A stretch of DNA of 5,584 nt from an uncultured Bacilli bacterium (GTDB lineage: Bacteria; Bacillota_I; Bacilli_A; RFN20; CAG-826). The DNA lies in assembly GCA_944342125.1 (NCBI GenBank), contig CALVMF010000071.1, positions 1-5,584 of the forward strand, written 5' to 3'. Each line of letters begins with the position of its first letter. The first letter of the stretch is position 1. The notes under the pieces were generated by a model that saw nothing but the letters and a program-made list of their open reading frames with translations, ran no database searches and had not been told where the DNA came from. Below, one piece after another: positions 1-5,584 of this stretch. A program made the position numbers and the translations under genes.

Positions 1-1131
1 TGAATAATTTGATGGTCTCCACACATTTGCTGGATCTTTATCTTCAAGGGCTTGCGTTACTATCTTCATACCTGGATATCCAGTTTGCTTCATTAACTCT
101 AAGAATTGATCATCAATCATTCCTAAATCTTCTGCGACTATATTTAAATTAAGTTTATCTCTGAAAAAGTCAAATCCTGGTCCATCAATCCATTTGCCGT
201 TTTTAGCTGTTGAATCACCAAAAGGAATTGCATAATATCTACTAAATCCACGGAAATGGTCAATTCTAAGTAAGTCGAACAATTCTAAATTTCTTTTAAT
301 TCTTTCGTTCCACCACTTATAACCAGTTTCCTTATGATATTCCCAATTATAAAGCGGATTCCCCCAAAGTTGTCCGTCTTCACTAAAGCAATCTGGTGGA
401 CATCCAGCAACTCTTACTGGATTATGTTTTTCATCTAACTCAAATAAATCAGGATATTTCCATACTTCAGCGCTATCAAAAGCTACATAAATAGGTAAAT
501 CACCCATTATTTTAATTCCATTAGAATTAGCATACTTTTTAAGTTCTTTATATTGGCTAACAAACTCAAATTGTGTCCAAAGATAGAAATAATAGATATC
601 TTTATATGATTTAATTATTTCTTTTTCTAATTCGCTCGAATAATTTAAATATTTTTCGTCCCACTCTTTCCATGACTTTAAACCATTCAATTCCTTAATT
701 GTCATAAACAAGGCAAAATCATTAAATTGTTTATTAGTTTTAATAAATCCGCAAAATTCTTTATTAGTTATATCGAAATTTGAAAAAGCTTTTTTTAATA
801 AAGGTAGTCTTACATTAAATAAATTACCATAGTCTACTCTTGTGTTGCTTTCTCCCCAGTTTATACTATTGACATCCTCTACTTTTAATAAGCCTTTTTT
901 AATTAAAATGTCCAAATCAATAAAGTAATAATTTAAACCAAAACTAGATGGGGATTGATATGGCGAATCGCCATAACTAGTAACGGTTAAAGGTAATATT
1001 TGCCATACAGAAATATTTGATTTCTTTAAAAAATCTACAAATTTATATGCTTCTTCACCTAGTGTTCCAATGCCATATTTAGAAGGAAGCGATGAGATAT
1101 GCAACAAAATTCCAGTGTTTCTTTTTTTCAT
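1..1131 (-). CDS. malQ: 4-alpha-glucanotransferase (amylomaltase, GH77), C-terminus cut off by the window edge
   Basis: Transfers alpha-1,4-glucan segments between maltodextrins in the cytoplasm, releasing glucose or lengthening chains for phosphorylase. The reverse strand reads openly for 377 codons from ATG at 1131 and runs off the window. Short-form GH77 enzymes are about 500 residues, so roughly 120 are missing. The N-terminus has the family motif LLHISSLPSKYGIGTLG (residues 9-25), then WQILPL (43-48) and SYGDSPYQ (52-59). GDLPIYVAFDSAEVW, PPD.F and GQLWGNPLY follow. The nucleophile Asp291 lies in LRIDHFRGF and the acid/base Glu334 in VAEDLG. The third acidic residue (the Asp of the HDN motif) would lie beyond the edge. 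The start is supported by AAAGG eight bases upstream, the only convincing Shine-Dalgarno here. No signal peptide is seen. The family is certain; calling it active assumes the unseen C-terminus is normal. Confidence 0.96.
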   Translation of the reverse strand, partial: MKKRNTGILLHISSLPSKYGIGTLGEEAYKFVDFLKKSNISVWQILPLTVTSYGDSPYQSPSSFGLNYYFIDLDILIKKGLLKVEDVNSINWGESNTRVDYGNLFNVRLPLLKKAFSNFDITNKEFCGFIKTNKQFNDFALFMTIKELNGLKSWKEWDEKYLNYSSELEKEIIKSYKDIYYFYLWTQFEFVSQYKELKKYANSNGIKIMGDLPIYVAFDSAEVWKYPDLFELDEKHNPVRVAGCPPDCFSEDGQLWGNPLYNWEYHKETGYKWWNERIKRNLELFDLLRIDHFRGFSRYYAIPFGDSTAKNGKWIDGPGFDFFRDKLNLNIVAEDLGMIDDQFLELMKQTGYPGMKIVTQALEDKDPANVWRPSNYS

Positions 1132-1139
1132 AATAATTA

Positions 1140-1144
1140 CCTTT
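1140..1144 (-). promoter_or_regulatory. Ribosome binding site of malQ
   Basis: AAAGG on the minus strand lies eight bases before the ATG at 1131 and fixes that start. It shares two bases with the edge of the operator. The other three gene starts in the window have no comparable element. Confidence 0.7.
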
Positions 1145-1157
1145 GTAAGCGCTTACA
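1143..1157 (-). promoter_or_regulatory. LacI-family operator / cre site controlling malQ
   Basis: TGTAAGCGCTTACA (1144-1157) is a perfect 14-bp palindrome. With the T at 1143 it matches the Gram-positive catabolite-responsive element WTGNAANCGNWNNCW at every fixed position. It starts at the last-read base of the -10 box and spans the predicted +1, so a bound protein should block transcription. CcpA and maltose repressors of the LacI family (MalR) recognise nearly identical sites, so the sequence alone cannot say which acts. The regulator is not encoded in this window. Confidence 0.85.
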
Positions 1158-1185
1158 TTATTTCATTTCGAGACCTCATTGTCAA
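1157..1185 (-). promoter_or_regulatory. Sigma-70-type promoter of malQ
   Basis: On the minus strand a perfect -35 box TTGACA (1180-1185) is separated by exactly 17 bp from AATAAT (1157-1162), one mismatch from the consensus -10. The predicted transcription start is near 1150, inside the adjacent palindromic operator, giving a leader of about 20 nt that includes the ribosome binding site. The arrangement is seen directly; promoter activity is inferred. Confidence 0.8.
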
Positions 1186-1651
1186 ACTTATTTGCAGATT
1201 TTATCAACACTTTTTCACAAATGAGAAAAAAAATTAATTTAAATTTACATTTCTTAAAGTGAAATTTACACGAAATCAAAAAAAGTTCGATGGTTAACGT
1301 AAAAATTGAATAAATCTGAAATTTTAAAAAATAAGGAAAGCAGTAATTGTTTTTTTATTCAGTGACATTTTTTTCCATTTTATTATTTTTTGTAAATTTA
1401 AATAAATTTCATAATTTCTTAACTAAATACGAAAAAAGTAAATAAATCTAAACATCTTGAAAAAGAAAAACAAATCTCTAAATCTTGGCTTTTAAAAACG
1501 TTTCTCCAAATAATAAAACAAGAGTATATTTTTAATTTGAGATACGCACTAGTCGGAAAATTCACATTAATATAAGCGTTATTTTGCGTTTTTTCACCGC
1601 AAAACTCAACTATTTTTTAAAAATTGTTAAATCTAACTATAAAAAATTTCT
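1186..1651. other. AT-rich non-coding gap between the two GH77 genes
   Basis: About 465 bases lie between the malQ promoter and the stop of the upstream same-strand gene. They are dominated by A and T runs, with frequent stops in the frames I scanned; the short ATG-started frames I followed end within 7 to 13 codons. I see no convincing RNA gene, riboswitch or gene remnant. The only structured element I note is a small hairpin at 1582-1604. No clear terminator for the upstream gene is visible. The segment may hold an undetected small RNA, a decayed gene, or simply spacer. Confidence 0.6.
1582..1604 (-). other. Small hairpin downstream of the GH77-like gene
   Basis: TTTTGCG (1582-1588) and CGCAAAA (1598-1604) form a 7-bp perfect stem around a 9-base loop, about 48 bases past the stop of the minus-strand gene ending at 1652. 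No U-run follows it in the minus-strand transcript, so it is not a standard rho-independent terminator. It could still mark the 3' end of that mRNA. Chance is a real alternative in such AT-rich sequence. Confidence 0.3.
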
Positions 1652-3157
1652 TTACCTGTTATACTTTTTTATTAACTCTTTTAAATCTCTTTTTATATCA
1701 TCATTTAAATCATGCCGTAAAAATCTATATGTCCAGTTATTATCGTTAACAGTTCCTGGTTCATTCATTCTAGCTTCTTTACCATGAAATAAAATATCTT
1801 GCATCGTTAAAGAAACGTGTTTTGCTTTACTAGCAAAAGCAAGTTCAAACATAAACCTCGTTTTTTCAAATAAAGATAAAGGTCTAGGAACTTTTAAATT
1901 TAACTTCTTTGCTTCGCTAAAAATTCTCTCTTCTCCTATTTTATTTTCTTCTTCGTTTAAGGATTCGATCAAACCTTTCATAGGTAAGTTATCGTGATTA
2001 CCTAAATATAGATAGGTATTTTCACCAATATTAGAAGGTAAGAATGATTCACTAAAGTACTTGGTAGCAAAAAAGTTTTCAAATATCGTTCTTATACTTG
2101 GTAAACCAGTTTCTCTAACAAATTCATTTACATCTTCTGAATAAATTCCAAGGTCATTAGCAATTAAAGGATATTCTTTTTTGATATCGTTAATAAAATT
2201 AATCCCCGGTCCTTTTAAATAGATTCCTTTCTTTCCATTTTTGCTTCTAAAATTAACCGCGTAAATTTTATAAAAACCTCTAAAATGATTAAGTTTGATT
2301 CGATCATAAAAAAGTTTTGATAAATCAAGTCGATAACGCCACCACTTATAATTACTCATCTCCATATAGTGCCAATCAAAAAGCGGATAGCCCCACTTTT
2401 GACCTTCTTTTCTAAAGTTATCTGGAGGGAAACCAACGACATAAATTGGTATATTTCTTTTATCGATTAAAAAGAGCTCAGGAGTAATATACATCGCATC
2501 GCTATCATAACTTAAAAAATGAGGGATTTCGCCAATTATATCGATTCCTTTACTTTTAGCATAGCTATGTAATTTATTCCATTGTTTAACGAAGATAAAT
2601 GATAAAAAGAGATAATAATCAATAAGATTAGAATATTTTGCTTCTACTTCCTTACTTACTTCATTATCAAAATAGCGATCTTCAAGTCGAAAATCAAACC
2701 GCGACTTACCGTCATTTAATTCTTTTATAGTTTGGAAAAGAGCGTATTGATAGCGAAATTGATTTCCTTTAAAGTTTTGAAATTCTTGATTTTCTTTATC
2801 GTAGCGTTTAAAAGCTATTTTTAAGACCTTAGTTTTAAAAGCTTTTAGCTTTTTAAAATCGACTTTTCGTGGATTATTTCCAAATTCTAAATCTTGAAAG
2901 TCGCGCGAAGAAAGTAGACCTTCTTCTACTAAATCTTCTAAATCAATTAATAGATAATTTAAGCTATAGGCACTAGGGATGTCGTAAGGCGAATTACCCA
3001 TTCCAGTTGATTCTAAAGGTAAGATCTCCCAATAAGAAAATCCAGTTTCGCTTAAAAAATCAACAAAGCGAAAAGCATTCTTCCCTAAAGTACCAATCCC
3101 ATATTTCCCTGGCAAGGAAGAGATATGAAGTAAAACACCACATTCTTTTTCTTTCAT
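1652..3157 (-). CDS. GH77 amylomaltase-like protein with replaced catalytic residues (probable pseudoenzyme)
   Basis: A full-length short-form GH77 protein of 501 residues, with no frameshift or internal stop. It is a paralogue of the neighbouring MalQ: by hand count about 48 of the first 83 residues are identical, including LLHISSLP.KYGIGTLG. Fold landmarks are kept: PPD.F (244-248), GQ.WG.PL (252-259), HFRGF (291-295), KGPG (315-318), HDN (388-390), MQD (452-454), RMN.PG (463-468) and NW (474-475). The active site is not. The nucleophile Asp is Asn290, the acid/base Glu is Asn334, and the conserved Arg two before the nucleophile is Lys288. Only Asp389 remains. Other active-site-side changes are SYGDSPYQ to GMGNSPYD (52-59). 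Normal transglycosylation is therefore unlikely; glucan binding or regulation of the active enzyme is inferred, not shown. I chose the ATG at 3157 over an in-frame TTG at 3163 because it aligns with the MalQ start. No Shine-Dalgarno is present, nor a signal peptide. Confidence 0.93.
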   Translation of the reverse strand: MKEKECGVLLHISSLPGKYGIGTLGKNAFRFVDFLSETGFSYWEILPLESTGMGNSPYDIPSAYSLNYLLIDLEDLVEEGLLSSRDFQDLEFGNNPRKVDFKKLKAFKTKVLKIAFKRYDKENQEFQNFKGNQFRYQYALFQTIKELNDGKSRFDFRLEDRYFDNEVSKEVEAKYSNLIDYYLFLSFIFVKQWNKLHSYAKSKGIDIIGEIPHFLSYDSDAMYITPELFLIDKRNIPIYVVGFPPDNFRKEGQKWGYPLFDWHYMEMSNYKWWRYRLDLSKLFYDRIKLNHFRGFYKIYAVNFRSKNGKKGIYLKGPGINFINDIKKEYPLIANDLGIYSEDVNEFVRETGLPSIRTIFENFFATKYFSESFLPSNIGENTYLYLGNHDNLPMKGLIESLNEEENKIGEERIFSEAKKLNLKVPRPLSLFEKTRFMFELAFASKAKHVSLTMQDILFHGKEARMNEPGTVNDNNWTYRFLRHDLNDDIKRDLKELIKKYNR

Positions 3158-3168
3158 AAGCAAGATTT

Positions 3169-3197
3169 ATTTTAAATTATTTTTAATGATTTTTTAA
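3169..3197 (-). promoter_or_regulatory. Possible promoter of the GH77-like gene
   Basis: On the minus strand TAAAAT (3169-3174) lies 17 bp from TTAAAA (3192-3197), a weak -35 with four of six consensus bases. The start would be near 3162, leaving a leader of only about five bases before the ATG at 3157. That would fit the lack of a Shine-Dalgarno. The region is so AT-rich that chance matches are common. Confidence 0.3.
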
Positions 3198-3217
3198 TCA
3201 CTTCTTCTAAAAGAGAA

Positions 3218-3246
3218 TTGATTTCAGCTTAGCGCTTACATAAAAT
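3218..3246 (+). promoter_or_regulatory. Promoter of the GH13 gene, predicted to give a leaderless mRNA
   Basis: TTGATT (3218-3223; four of six consensus bases) and TAAAAT (3241-3246; five of six) are 17 bp apart. Only six bases separate the -10 box from the ATG at 3253, so transcription should start at or within a base or two of the A of the start codon. The absence of any Shine-Dalgarno agrees with this. The operator-like element occupies the spacer. Confidence 0.6.
3227..3241. promoter_or_regulatory. Second, half-degenerate LacI-family operator in the divergent promoter region
   Basis: AGCGCTTACAT (3231-3241) is identical over 11 bases to the malQ operator. The other half is degraded (GCTT instead of TGTA). 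Read on the minus strand, the 15-mer fits 13 of 15 positions of the cre consensus. It fills the spacer between the -35 and -10 of the GH13 gene, so binding would block that promoter. It lies about 70 bp upstream of the divergent GH77-like start and might affect it too. This suggests the same regulator as malQ, with lower affinity. Confidence 0.65.
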
Positions 3247-3252
3247 AATTTT

Positions 3253-4542
3253 ATGAAAAACTTTTTGAAAACAAGCGTAATATATCAAGTTTACGTTAGA
3301 AACTTTACGCAAGAAGGAACTTTTAAAGCTTTAGTTAAAAAGCTTGATTACATTAAATCACTTAATGTCGATATCGTTTATATTTTACCTGTTAGTCCAA
3401 TTGGAAAAGTAAGTAGAAAAGGAGAACTCGGTTCACCTTATTCAATTAGTGACTATACTAAAATCAATCCAGAGCTAGGAAATCTCGATGATTTTAAAGA
3501 ACTCATCAAAGAGACTCACGCTCGAGATATGAAACTTATGGTTGATATGGTTTTTAATCACACTTCTAGAGATTCTTGGATTAAAGAAAATCATCCAGAG
3601 TGGATGTTTCATAATAAAAAAGGTGAATTATCAAATAAGGTCGAAGATTGGAGCGATGTATATGATCTTGATTACTCTCATCCTGAACTTATTAAGTATA
3701 TGGTTGATGTAATCGACTACTATTCTTCACTAGGAGTTGATGGATATCGTTTTGATGTTGCTAGTTTAATTCCTAAGGAATTTTTCGTTAGCTTAAAAAA
3801 GATGCTAAATGAAAAATATCCTGAAACCATAATGCTAGCTGAAAGCGTTCATCCAGGCTTTGTTGAATTTTTAAGAGGAGAAAATTACACCTGCTTAAGC
3901 GATGGAGAATTAATTGAATACGCTTTCGATATCCTCTATCCATATAACTCACTAGAAAATATTAGAGATTATATGCTTAAAAAAGAAGAAAGATATCTAG
4001 ACTATTATAAATATGCTCTTTTTGTTGAAGATAGCTTAACTCCTGCTAGATCTTTTAGAATTCGTGGACTTGAAAATCACGATCAAAAAAGGTTATACGA
4101 GTTAACTCATGATATGACAATTTTAAGAAATCTAGCTGCTCTTGCTCCATTTATGAATGGACCAATGTTTATCTATAATGGACTTGAAACTAAATCCGAC
4201 CATGTTCAAGATCTCTTTAATAAAGATGTCATGAGCTGGGAATATGATGAAAAGTGGTTTAACTTCATTAAAAAGTTAATTGAATATAAGAAAAATCCAA
4301 TGAATTTAAAACTCAACACCACTAAAACATTGCTCACAAAAGGCGCAAACCTAGCTTTTAAAAATACCTATAATGATGGAACTAAAACCTATGGTCTTTT
4401 CTCTTTAAGTGGAAAAGAAGAATTAATTAATGACAATGATTTAGTTGATGGCGAATATGTTGATTTTTTAAGTGGCAAAACTTACACAATTAAAGACCAT
4501 TCTATAAAAGTTAAAGAACCATTATATTTATTTAAAAAATAA
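3253..4542 (+). CDS. Cytoplasmic GH13 alpha-amylase-family glycosidase
   Basis: Cleaves or transfers alpha-1,4-glucosidic bonds of maltodextrin or glycogen-type glucans. All four GH13 signature regions are intact: region I DMVFNH (98-103); region II GVDGYRFD with Arg166 and nucleophile Asp168; region III with acid/base Glu197 in LAES; region IV ENHD with Asp277 (274-277). The barrel starts at once (VIYQVYVRNF, 9-18), with no N-terminal starch-binding domain and no signal peptide, so it acts inside the cell. Domain B, between regions I and II, is very short. The C-terminal beta domain (about 365-429) is small, and at 429 residues the protein is compact for the family. Exact specificity (amylase, maltogenic, transferase or oligo-alpha-glucosidase) cannot be read from the sequence, so no gene name is given. 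It is divergent from the GH77-like gene and heads an operon with the membrane protein that starts 2 bp after its stop. Confidence 0.92.
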   Translation: MKNFLKTSVIYQVYVRNFTQEGTFKALVKKLDYIKSLNVDIVYILPVSPIGKVSRKGELGSPYSISDYTKINPELGNLDDFKELIKETHARDMKLMVDMVFNHTSRDSWIKENHPEWMFHNKKGELSNKVEDWSDVYDLDYSHPELIKYMVDVIDYYSSLGVDGYRFDVASLIPKEFFVSLKKMLNEKYPETIMLAESVHPGFVEFLRGENYTCLSDGELIEYAFDILYPYNSLENIRDYMLKKEERYLDYYKYALFVEDSLTPARSFRIRGLENHDQKRLYELTHDMTILRNLAALAPFMNGPMFIYNGLETKSDHVQDLFNKDVMSWEYDEKWFNFIKKLIEYKKNPMNLKLNTTKTLLTKGANLAFKNTYNDGTKTYGLFSLSGKEELINDNDLVDGEYVDFLSGKTYTIKDHSIKVKEPLYLFKK

Positions 4543-4544
4543 CT

Positions 4545-4970
4545 ATGCGATTAAAAGTATTTAGAGTTTCGAGTTTAGTTTTATACTCAATTTCTTTTCT
4601 TTGCGCGGTTGCACTATTTATTTTTTCAATCATTTATAACGATTCAGAATTTTATTTAGCTCGGATTGGTTGTGCTTTAGAGATTCTTGTATCTTTACTT
4701 CTACTTGTAATGAGTGTAAAAAACTTAAACAAAAACACTTGTATGCTAGTCGACTTAGCTTTTGAAAAGAATATGAGTAAAAACAAGGTCACTTTTATTG
4801 GCTCTATTGTTTTGATGGTAATTGGAATAGCTTTATTTGTTGGTGGAATTCTTTTACTTACATTAGTAAATCAATATTCAATTGCTTTCCCACTTTTAGC
4901 TTTAGCTAATCTTATAATCTTTAACATAATTGTCTTTTACATCTATATGTATGTTGAGATACATTATTAA
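4545..4970 (+). CDS. Small four-helix integral membrane protein, function unknown
   Basis: I do not recognise this family. The 141-residue protein has four hydrophobic segments at about 11-31, 38-58, 83-108 and 113-137. A hydrophilic, Lys/Asn-rich loop (59-81) separates the two pairs, and the N-terminus is basic (MRLKVFR), favouring a cytoplasmic N-terminus. Ser/Cys/Gly occur within the helices, but no transporter, enzyme or metal-binding motif is evident. The ATG lies 2 bp after the stop of the GH13 gene with no Shine-Dalgarno, so it is probably translated by coupling from the same mRNA. A terminator follows 42 bp after its stop, closing the operon. Co-expression with a glucan enzyme hints at a related role at the membrane, but that is guilt by association only. 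Confidence 0.8.
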   Translation: MRLKVFRVSSLVLYSISFLCAVALFIFSIIYNDSEFYLARIGCALEILVSLLLLVMSVKNLNKNTCMLVDLAFEKNMSKNKVTFIGSIVLMVIGIALFVGGILLLTLVNQYSIAFPLLALANLIIFNIIVFYIYMYVEIHY

Positions 4971-5012
4971 GATTATCTAAATTACCTTTTGAATAAAGTT
5001 AAATTAAGATCT

Positions 5013-5042
5013 AAACTAACACAATTACGTGTTAGTTTTTTT
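5013..5042 (+). terminator. Rho-independent terminator of the GH13-membrane protein operon
   Basis: AAACTAACAC (5013-5022) pairs perfectly with GTGTTAGTTT (5029-5038) around a 6-base loop. The run of seven T begins within the stem and ends at 5042, followed by further T-rich sequence. The T-run is on the plus-strand side only, so it ends the upstream operon. It lies between convergent genes. Confidence 0.88.
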
Positions 5043-5074
5043 GTTTATTTTTTCCTTGATTTTTAATTAAAACC

Positions 5075-5098
5075 CTGCAAAAAAGCCATTTTTTGTAG
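5075..5098. other. AT-core hairpin between convergent genes, possible 3' end of the minus-strand gene
   Basis: CTGCAAAAAA (5075-5084) and TTTTTTGTAG (5089-5098) form a 10-bp stem with one G-U pair and a 4-base loop (plus-strand RNA). In the minus-strand RNA the same position is an A-C mismatch. It sits 16 bases past the stop of the minus-strand ATPase gene, in which direction the sequence continues into GGTTTTAATT, a weak U-rich tail. It could be a backup or second terminator; evidence is modest. Confidence 0.35.
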
Positions 5099-5113
5099 AA
5101 ATTCCAAATGTCA

Positions 5114-5584
5114 TCAAGATTCGACTTTATAGAAGTCGCTTAAAGAAAAACAGTTATACTTACTTTGATCAACTTCTTCATCAAAACCTACTTTTGATAT
5201 AAATCCTAATTTATAAAAATTAATATTTAAGTTCTTAACTAGCTCCTCTTCTTCTTTGATTACTTTTAAATCAATTGGTTTATCACTATATTTACATTCA
5301 TAAGAAATATATCCGTTTCTATCAAGCGTCACGACATCAAATTCTCGATTGATTTTATTTTTTGGGTCATTAAAAAAGTAAGTTCCTATATCCATCAAAG
5401 GTGGTTTTATTAAACCTTTAAATGTAGCTTTCAATACGAATTCTCTTGATACTTCTTCAAACTTTTTTGGAAGATAAGAATGAAGAAAATCTTCTTTAAT
5501 AAACTCGTCAAAAAAGTAATCTGGATTGCTTCTAAGAGGAGAATATAAAGATAAAGCAATGTATCGATAATAAAAATCAAAGAA
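5114..5584 (-). CDS. C-terminal part of a DUF234-type (archaeal-like) AAA ATPase, N-terminus beyond the window
   Basis: The frame is open from the right edge to a TGA at 5114, giving 156 residues. There is no need for the TTG at 5434 as a start, because the coding similarity continues upstream of it. The fragment opens with FFDFYYRYI, resembling the aromatic stretch that precedes the C-terminal domain of ATPase_2/DUF234 proteins. KKFEEVSREF (40-49) follows, then a nuclease-like core with REFDVV (Asp83) and YECKYS (Glu96, Lys98). These acidic and Lys residues match the PD-(D/E)XK arrangement and are all kept. The P-loop ATPase domain would lie outside. The biological role of these proteins is poorly known. 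It is convergent with the glucan operon and probably unrelated to it. Assignment is from motif memory and not from a search. Confidence 0.78.
   Translation of the reverse strand, partial: FFDFYYRYIALSLYSPLRSNPDYFFDEFIKEDFLHSYLPKKFEEVSREFVLKATFKGLIKPPLMDIGTYFFNDPKNKINREFDVVTLDRNGYISYECKYSDKPIDLKVIKEEEELVKNLNINFYKLGFISKVGFDEEVDQSKYNCFSLSDFYKVES

Noticed and set aside
1237..1403. 13-bp inverted repeat (1237-1249 and 1391-1403) plus a 9-bp direct repeat (1241-1249, 1262-1270)
   Set aside because: Made almost wholly of A and T in very AT-rich sequence; matches of this length are expected by chance and no element lies between them.
1571..1584. TATAAGCGTTATTT as a third operator
   Set aside because: Only the AAGCG core resembles the other sites, the outer halves do not match, and it lies downstream of a gene, not in a promoter.
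1584..1787. 67-codon plus-strand open frame, rich in Phe, Lys and Ser
   Set aside because: It overlaps the 3' end of the well-supported minus-strand GH77-like gene and its composition is what an AT-rich antisense frame gives.
1652..3157. Catalytic changes as sequencing error or simple gene decay
   Set aside because: The Asp and Glu replacements each require two base changes, and the frame is intact over 501 codons with conserved C-terminal motifs.
3155..3163. Alternative TTG start at 3163 for the GH77-like gene, adding two residues
   Set aside because: The ATG at 3157 aligns with the paralogue's MKK start, and no ribosome binding site favours the TTG.
5114..5434. A stand-alone 106-residue protein starting with TTG at 5434
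   Set aside because: The frame remains open to the window edge and the upstream residues continue the DUF234-type motif (KKFEEVSREF), so the TTG is an internal Leu codon.
1..5584. UGA-as-Trp (Mycoplasma) genetic code
   Set aside because: Trp codons I read are TGG, no in-frame TGA occurs inside the genes, and the gene ending at 5114 uses TGA as its stop.

Overview
The window is a low-GC (by eye about 30% G+C) bacterial segment with short intergenic spaces. TGG is used for every Trp I translated, and the rightmost gene ends in TGA, so the ordinary bacterial code applies rather than the Mycoplasma code. Base composition, weak Shine-Dalgarno use and a CcpA/LacI-type operator suggest a low-GC Bacillota or Acholeplasma/RF39/Erysipelotrichia-like lineage. 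This placement is an inference. No rRNA, tRNA, CRISPR array or mobile element is visible.

Layout. Positions 1-1131 (minus) hold the N-terminal three quarters of a normal GH77 4-alpha-glucanotransferase (MalQ). It has a near-consensus promoter (1157-1185) with a perfect 14-bp palindromic operator over the predicted transcription start. Positions 1186-1651 are a very AT-rich non-coding gap. Positions 1652-3157 (minus) hold a second, full-length GH77 protein. It is clearly a paralogue of the first, but the catalytic nucleophile Asp and the acid/base Glu are both Asn, and the conserved Arg two residues before the nucleophile is Lys. A divergent intergenic region (3158-3252) carries a half-degenerate copy of the same operator inside the promoter of the plus-strand gene. 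Positions 3253-4542 (plus) hold a cytoplasmic GH13 alpha-amylase-family enzyme with all four signature regions intact. It is followed after 2 bp by a four-helix membrane protein of unknown role (4545-4970) and then by a rho-independent terminator (5013-5042). From the right edge, on the minus strand, comes the C-terminal part of an unrelated DUF234-type ATPase (5114-5584).

How it fits together. The first three enzymes form a cytoplasmic alpha-glucan module. GH13 would cleave or transfer maltodextrin chains and MalQ would disproportionate the short products. Shared operator sequences imply control by one LacI-family regulator (MalR-like or CcpA) encoded outside the window. The second GH77 protein is the main curiosity. 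It is an uninterrupted, full-length, apparently conserved pseudoenzyme next to its active paralogue. A glucan-binding, scaffolding or regulatory role would fit, but the sequence does not show which.
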